A stretch of 64,000 nt of DNA from Lingula anatina (lineage: Eukaryota; Brachiopoda; Lingulata; Lingulida; Lingulidae). The notes under the pieces were generated by a model. That model made no database searches. It was given only the letters and a program-made list of their open reading frames with translations, and was not told the origin of the DNA. The DNA lies in contig NW_019775611.1 in NCBI RefSeq assembly GCF_001039355.2, positions 156,252 through 220,251 of the forward strand. The letters are read 5' to 3'. A program made the position numbers and the translations under genes. Below are positions 60,501 through 64,000 of this stretch, one piece after another; the first letter of the stretch is position 1; each line of letters opens with the position of its first letter.

Positions 60501-63500
60501 ATGAACTAAAACGGATAAGTACCACAGAGTATCCGGTTATCCAGTCATGGCGGTGGGCATCCAGACAAGAGAATGGTACCGCACCTTCTTCAAATACTCT
60601 GAGGAGCTCGAGAGATTTCTGACAAAATTTAAACGCCCTCCTCCTGATTTTAAGTACTGGCCTTATGGACCTTACTGGCCTCATAACTATAAGAATGTGG
60701 TGTTAGAGACAACGCGGCACATTAGGACACCACCGCCATTTGAGGAGCCGCTGTGGACTGAGTTGGAATATGATGGTAAGTGATACTGTGGGTGGACGGT
60801 GGGGGATACTGGGTTGGTTAGAGATTGGAATCAACAGCACCTGTATCATTAAGAGAGAAATAGCAAACTTGCTGTTTAAGTTTTGGGAAAGTAACATGCA
60901 TTGCTTGTAGCTTCAGGAGGGTTATTGGTATTATTTTGCTGTGACTAATTAACAAAATGAAAATTAATATAATTCTTTGTGTTACTGTATAATTACTATT
61001 AATCTGCATCAATTTTTCATTATTTTCAGTTTCCATTTCCATGCTTTATTGATATACATTTCATGTTCTTTTCAGATGATAGCTTGCAATTTTTTTAAAA
61101 ATTTTTACCATATTTCTGTTATTTTATGTTCTTGTCTACTAATATGTATTTCATAATTATGTTATTGTCGGATTATAATAGTTAAACAATCAAAAATAGA
61201 AAAAATCCCTTCATTTGTAACTGAAACATTCACTTTACATTTCCCATTGATATTAATTGTATAATTCAATTTAAAAAATATATATATACATATTAAAATG
61301 TTTATTTGAGTACATATAGATTATTAGTTATAATACATGATGAAAAATATAAATGCCAATGTGTAAAAAAAAAAATAAATAAAAGAATTCTTTTCCAGTC
61401 CCAGCCAACAAATCCGTAGACACTCAGCAAACTCCGTACACAGGGAACTGGAGGGGGATACAGATCGTGTTTGACTCCGAGAAGAGTGCACGTGATTATG
61501 CACAGCCCCGCGTGCCAGAGGGGTGTTGTCCTAGTCTCACATTTGAGTCTCGATTTGAGTGTGGTAACCTACGCCAGGCCAGGAGAGTGTAAGTCATGTG
61601 ACAGTCATGAGACTGTTGTATATTCCTCATGTACCAGTTTTCTGCTGTGAACTGTGATGTTTCCTTATTGTTCTTTAATACTTATTTTATAATATGCTTT
61701 GTAAAGTGGTTATTGGTAAGGAAATTTTTTAAGCAAAGCTTAGTACATAAATTATGTGGAAGTGCATCCTTTTTTTGTGTGTGTTTTTTTATTACTTAAA
61801 TGGTTAGTATGATACTCAAATACCAACTTGATATTTCAGTGGTCAGTTTGAATATGAATTGGTGCTGAAGACAGATCTGTACACCAAGCGGCACACCCAG
61901 TGGTACTACTTCAGGGTGAAGAGTATGGTGCCAGGAGTGGTGTATAAACTGAGGATAGCCAACCTGTTGAAAAGAGACAGTTTATATAATCATGGTAAGT
62001 GTTTGGGGGTACCACACTCAGTGGTACTACTTCAGGGTGAAGAGTATGGTGCCAGGAGTAGTGTATAAACTGAGGATAGCCAACCTGTTGAAGAGAGACA
62101 GTTTATATAATCATGGTAAGTGTTTGGGGGGGGGAGGGGGGTAATGTATACTATATAATGTGACTTAGGAGAAGTAGGTACTACATCATTGGAAAAATAT
62201 TGTATGGTTGTGGTGTTTGTGTACACATATGTTTGACAGGGTTACAAGGGGGGGGGGGGTTGGGGGTTCAAGTTGAGGATAACCAACCTGTGGAAGAGGT
62301 ATATAATAATGTATAATCCTGGTGAGTTGTTTGGAAGTAAATTTTATTTAATAATTCAGCAGACAATATACCTGTCATACAGAAAATAGATGAATGTATT
62401 ATGTATATATTATCTATTCAATTTATTCAATTATTTTGAATTATGTTCCAGGTATGCGTCCATTGTTGTACTCAGAGACCAAGGCAGCATCAGAAGGTAT
62501 AGGTTGGTACAGGACAGGACACAATATCAGGTACACAACAGAGCTTTTAGCTATGGAAAAAACTTGAATTGACTAAAAGATTTTTATCCTCTTAAAAATT
62601 GTTTTGAATACATTAACCTTATTCTCTTAAAATTTATGAGTCAATACATTAGCCTGTAACTTGGACTTCTTCAGCCCACTGGTCGCGCAGATTAGCATGG
62701 ACTATCTACATGTCTCACTGATCCTAAGAATGACTAGTTAGTGCCTTTAAAATACCAAAGTTTTACTGATCTGACACTAAATCTGAACTTAAGTTCATTT
62801 GTACTGATGATAAGCATTGCAAGCTGTGTATGTTTTCATGACGACATAAGCTTTTACTTAATATGTTTTCTTTTTTCATCCAGTTACTACAGAAATGATA
62901 AACATGTCCAGTGTCCACTACTGCACAGAGAACTCATTTACTATGAACTGGAGTTTGAGATTGTGAGTAATATACAAGCAACTCGGCTTGCTCTGTTATA
63001 GTAAATCATAGCCGTATGCTAAAAATATTCTAATTTGGCTTCAAAACATTTTTTGATAAATATATCATTGATTTACCTTAAAATCTAATTTGTCTAAAAC
63101 CATAAGGCTATTCAGTTTTTAAAAATCATAATTTTTATCTTTATATTTTTAAATATGATGTCCGTATCATAACAAATCCTGGAATTTTCTTAAAGTTTAA
63201 GGAGGAACAATGACTGCATGGGCAGGTAGTTAAGCCTATAAAAGTAATAAGGGTAGAGAGGAAGTGGGGTATTTGATAAAATAATATATTTATTTCGTAA
63301 TTTTAAGTTTTTATAATTATTAATAGAATTTTCTTCGTTAATTTCAGGAATTTCCTCATGGTGAAGACACTTGCTATCTTGCCCACTGCTATCCATATAC
63401 CTTCACAGATCTGAAGGATGACCTTGACCTACTTATATCTGACCCAGAGAGGTCAAGGGTTGTCAAACGAGAAGTCATGTGTGAGACGAGGGCTGGGAAC

Positions 63501-63923
63501 AGTTGCTTTTTACTCACTGTCACTAACTTTGGTAAGTGGTTGCCATTAACTGCATCTTAAAATGCTGGCACCAAATTTTTCAAGCCAGGCTTCTTTTTGT
63601 CATAAATTCCAAAATATGTTTAGAAATAAGTGAATACTGATTTAAAAAAAAAAGAAGAAGAATGATAGAATAAGGAAGAAAAAATTGATTTGTTTCAAAT
63701 ATTATTAGACGACAAATATTTTGGTTTGATTAGCCACAAATAAGATAGGATTTTTTTTTTTTTTTTTTTTATGATGATGAGATTTGTTTTTGTATCAGAT
63801 AAAGATGACTTTGAGAAGAAAGCAGTGATCATCACCGCCAGGGTTCACCCAGGGGAGTCCAATGCCAGCTGGATGATGAAGGGGGTGATAGATTTTATCA
63901 CCAGCTCAAACTCTGTTGCCAAA
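44423..63923 (+). CDS. AGBL2/3: Cytosolic carboxypeptidase 2/3 (tubulin deglutamylase family), 5' part; gene runs off window
   Basis: M14 metallopeptidase that in its family removes glutamates from tubulin tails, acting in cilia, basal bodies and cytosol. Preferred exons: 44423-44594, 45770-46447, 60545-60775, 61399-61588, 61840-61994, 62452-62530, 62884-62962, 63348-63531 and 63799-63923. All are GT-AG and phase-consistent, giving 631 residues so far. The region from 60545 reads collinearly with vertebrate AGBL2/AGBL3: [55 protein letters not shown] and [16 protein letters not shown]. His606 and Glu609 of HPGE are zinc ligands. The third ligand and catalytic Glu lie downstream. The N-terminal ~283 residues (first two exons) are unrecognised; they could instead belong to a separate upstream gene, though splice phases join them. 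Confidence 0.8.
44595..45769. other. CCP2/3 intron 1
   Basis: Contains an A-rich run (45300-45324) and an (AAAT)n array (45475-45508). Otherwise unremarkable. Confidence 0.6.
45770..46447 (+). CDS. AGBL2/3: CCP2/3 exon 2 (long charged N-terminal region)
   Basis: 678-nt exon, acceptor ATCTTTCAG and strong donor GCG|GTGAGT, open throughout. Encodes a Lys/Glu/Arg-rich, probably helical stretch ([30 protein letters not shown]), a Ser-rich linker and a Trp/Pro-rich module ending [17 protein letters not shown]. The same GP-[FY]-WP pattern recurs in the next exon. I do not recognise a named domain. The size, strong splice sites and biased composition make it a real coding exon. Confidence 0.8.
46496..46692. 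mobile_element. Foldback element, TTGATC / ATCAAATATGG family
   Basis: Left GAGCCCATTCAGAACTGTGATGATC-like end faces right GATCATCTGTTGTGAATAGGC. Inside, GTCCAAGGATCAAATATGGT matches the family core. It starts 48 bp after the exon 2 donor. Confidence 0.55.
51333..51471. repeat. Tandem duplication, ~76-bp unit
   Basis: TAGGTGTGTTTAGGAAATTG at 51333 and its near copy at 51409, each running on through a poly-A and TTCTACTTCCT. The second copy is slightly shorter. Confidence 0.8.
54377..54552. repeat. Tandem duplication, ~116-bp spacing
   Basis: ATGAAATTCCTATCTGATTT ... TTTTAAACTGTAGGTCT at 54377-54436 recurs with substitutions at 54493-54552. Confidence 0.75.
58170..58969 (+). CDS. Candidate alternative terminal exon or small gene with in-frame 7-residue repeats
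   Basis: Open frame to TAA at 58967-58969. An ATG at 58223 would give 248 residues, Lys/Arg/Ser-rich and hydrophilic throughout. Four tandem 21-bp units (58367-58450) encode [21 protein letters not shown] and DRDVAMT. The acceptor TTGGTTAACAG at 58169 leaves AC, which completes Asp with the final G of exon 2 at 46447, so it could be an alternative 3' exon of the carboxypeptidase gene. AATAAA follows at 59074-59079. No known domain. Bipartite basic runs ([17 protein letters not shown]) could be nuclear signals. A single-exon gene nested in the intron is the alternative. Confidence 0.45.
58367..58450 (+). repeat. In-frame 21-bp x 4 minisatellite
   Basis: Unit GATAGGGATGTTGCCATGA plus two bases, with third-position and two non-synonymous differences between units. 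The period preserves the frame. Confidence 0.9.
59074..59079 (+). promoter_or_regulatory. Poly(A) signal AATAAA after the 58.2-kb open frame
   Basis: 105 nt beyond the TAA, in AT-rich context. Supports the preceding frame being a terminal exon. Confidence 0.4.
59271..59374 (+). CDS. Orphan exon candidate C (optional CCP2/3 exon)
   Basis: Acceptor CAAATCTAG, donor CAG|GTAAAG. The phase fits exon 2 (G|AT gives Asp) and ends in phase 0. Reads [19 protein letters not shown] and on to ITSEDQ. No similarity recognised; could be chance. Confidence 0.3.
59769..59969 (+). CDS. Orphan exon candidate D (optional CCP2/3 exon)
   Basis: 201 nt, acceptor GTATTTAG, donor CAG|GTTAGT, phase 0 at both ends, so it joins candidate C. 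Reads [20 protein letters not shown] and on to LLQTVLIQ. To continue into 60547 it would need the weak acceptor GATAAG at 60519. Low support. Confidence 0.3.
60545..60775 (+). CDS. AGBL2/3: CCP2/3 exon 3 (or alternative first coding exon)
   Basis: Acceptor TTATCCAG at 60544 gives G|TC with exon 2 in frame. Alternatively translation starts at ATG 60547, which has G at -3 and +4. A perfect TACTAAC branch motif lies at 60494-60500. The end, [16 protein letters not shown] then TPPPFEEP, aligns with the WPxxxxV...HI...P..EP segment before the core of vertebrate AGBL2/3. Donor GATG|GTAAGT. Confidence 0.8.
60776..61398. other. CCP2/3 intron after exon 3
   Basis: AT-rich, no element recognised. Confidence 0.6.
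61399..61588 (+). CDS. AGBL2/3: CCP2/3 exon 4
   Basis: Acceptor TTTTCCAG, donor GAGAGT|GTAAGT. Encodes [19 protein letters not shown], then [18 protein letters not shown], the conserved FESRFESGNL signature of cytosolic carboxypeptidases. Confidence 0.93.
61840..61994 (+). CDS. AGBL2/3: CCP2/3 exon 5
   Basis: Acceptor ATATTTCAG completes Val. Encodes [26 protein letters not shown] and [18 protein letters not shown]. Donor CATG|GTAAGT. Its 3' half is copied in tandem into the following intron. Confidence 0.93.
61892..62337. repeat. Tandem copies of exon 5's 3' half and donor
   Basis: Unit 1 61892-62012 (in the exon and donor) and unit 2 62013-62131 differ at only a few bases. A third, degraded partial copy lies at about 62267-62337. 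Each carries a GTAAGT or GTGAGT donor. Unit 2 also has CACTCAG, a potential acceptor whose use would frameshift to TAA. Confidence 0.85.
62452..62530 (+). CDS. AGBL2/3: CCP2/3 exon 6
   Basis: 79 nt, acceptor TGTTCCAG, donor TCAG|GTACAC. Encodes [20 protein letters not shown] then TGHNI, matching the MRPL.YS...IGW segment of AGBL2/3. Confidence 0.9.
62884..62962 (+). CDS. AGBL2/3: CCP2/3 exon 7
   Basis: 79 nt, acceptor CATCCAG, donor ATT|GTGAGT. Encodes [18 protein letters not shown] then YYELEFEI. Confidence 0.9.
62963..63347. other. CCP2/3 intron after exon 7
   Basis: AT-rich, nothing recognised. Confidence 0.6.
63348..63531 (+). CDS. AGBL2/3: CCP2/3 exon 8
   Basis: Encodes [20 protein letters not shown] and on through the DLKDDLDLL and [11 protein letters not shown] segments. 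The HCYPYT[FY]TDL motif is diagnostic for this carboxypeptidase subfamily. Donor TTTG|GTAAGT. Confidence 0.95.
63799..63923 (+). CDS. AGBL2/3: CCP2/3 exon 9: first zinc-binding motif
   Basis: Encodes [20 protein letters not shown] then [16 protein letters not shown] supplies two zinc ligands. Donor AAA|GTAAGT. The last exon visible; the gene continues past 64000. Confidence 0.95.
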
Positions 63924-64000
63924 GTAAGTGGTGTGGATTGCAGAATTAAAATTACAAGAGGTTTATTCTTTTCTGGTGATTATAGAACTGACTTAGCACC

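Noticed and set aside
1-64000. Prokaryotic systems, CRISPR arrays, rRNA genes or viral integrations
   Set aside because: No spaced direct-repeat array, operon structure, rRNA signature or viral protein signature was seen; the window is ordinary animal nuclear DNA in these respects.

Overview
This is eukaryotic nuclear DNA. Genes are split by long AT-rich introns with GT-AG boundaries, and the window is full of microsatellites, foldback (MITE-like) elements and a tRNA-derived SINE head. Protein families and repeat style suggest a bilaterian marine invertebrate (lophotrochozoan or ambulacrarian). The species cannot be fixed from sequence alone. A run of 10 N at 20567-20576, next to poly-G, is an assembly gap.

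Region 1 (1 to about 12,100, + strand) is a local segmental duplication carrying a tandem family of type II membrane proteins with an FkbM-type methyltransferase fold, the family that includes Drosophila Star. Two copies are intact two-exon genes (5140-6332, 310 aa; 10718-11964, 312 aa). The copy at the left edge (1-1048) is a pseudogene with a nonsense codon and a frameshift. A third locus (6524-7435) is a recombinant remnant. The blocks between copies are paralogous, so insertions can be read against empty sites: a 551-bp element with 110-bp terminal inverted repeats is present in one block and absent from the other. Both blocks carry a decayed retroelement fragment with a GIY-YIG-like domain.

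Region 2 (14,990-25,734, - strand) is a complete beta-1,4-galactosyltransferase family gene of six exons and 406 codons. All splice phases agree and the donor and metal motifs are intact. Its introns hold dispersed repeats, a CAGGGGCGGAT foldback element, the SINE head and the assembly gap.

Region 3 (about 25.7-44.4 kb) has no protein gene I can support. It holds several families of palindromic elements, densest at 32.5-35.8 kb. One is a 669-bp element with hairpin-forming arms, CCAAT boxes and a TATA box, sitting in a degenerate minisatellite. A possible untranslated first exon with an NRF1-like site lies near 29.6 kb.

Region 4 (44,423 to the window end, + strand) is the 5' part of a cytosolic carboxypeptidase 2/3 (AGBL2/AGBL3) gene, a tubulin deglutamylase family linked to cilia. 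Nine exons join in phase into 631 codons, ending just after the first zinc-binding motif HPGES. The rest of the catalytic domain lies beyond the window. The first two exons encode a long N-terminal extension I do not recognise. A near-consensus RFX X-box lies 22 bp upstream of the first ATG. The large intron (46.4-60.5 kb) contains a 248-codon reading frame with an in-frame 7-residue repeat and a poly(A) signal, plus two phase-compatible orphan exons. A later exon's 3' half has been tandemly copied into its own intron.
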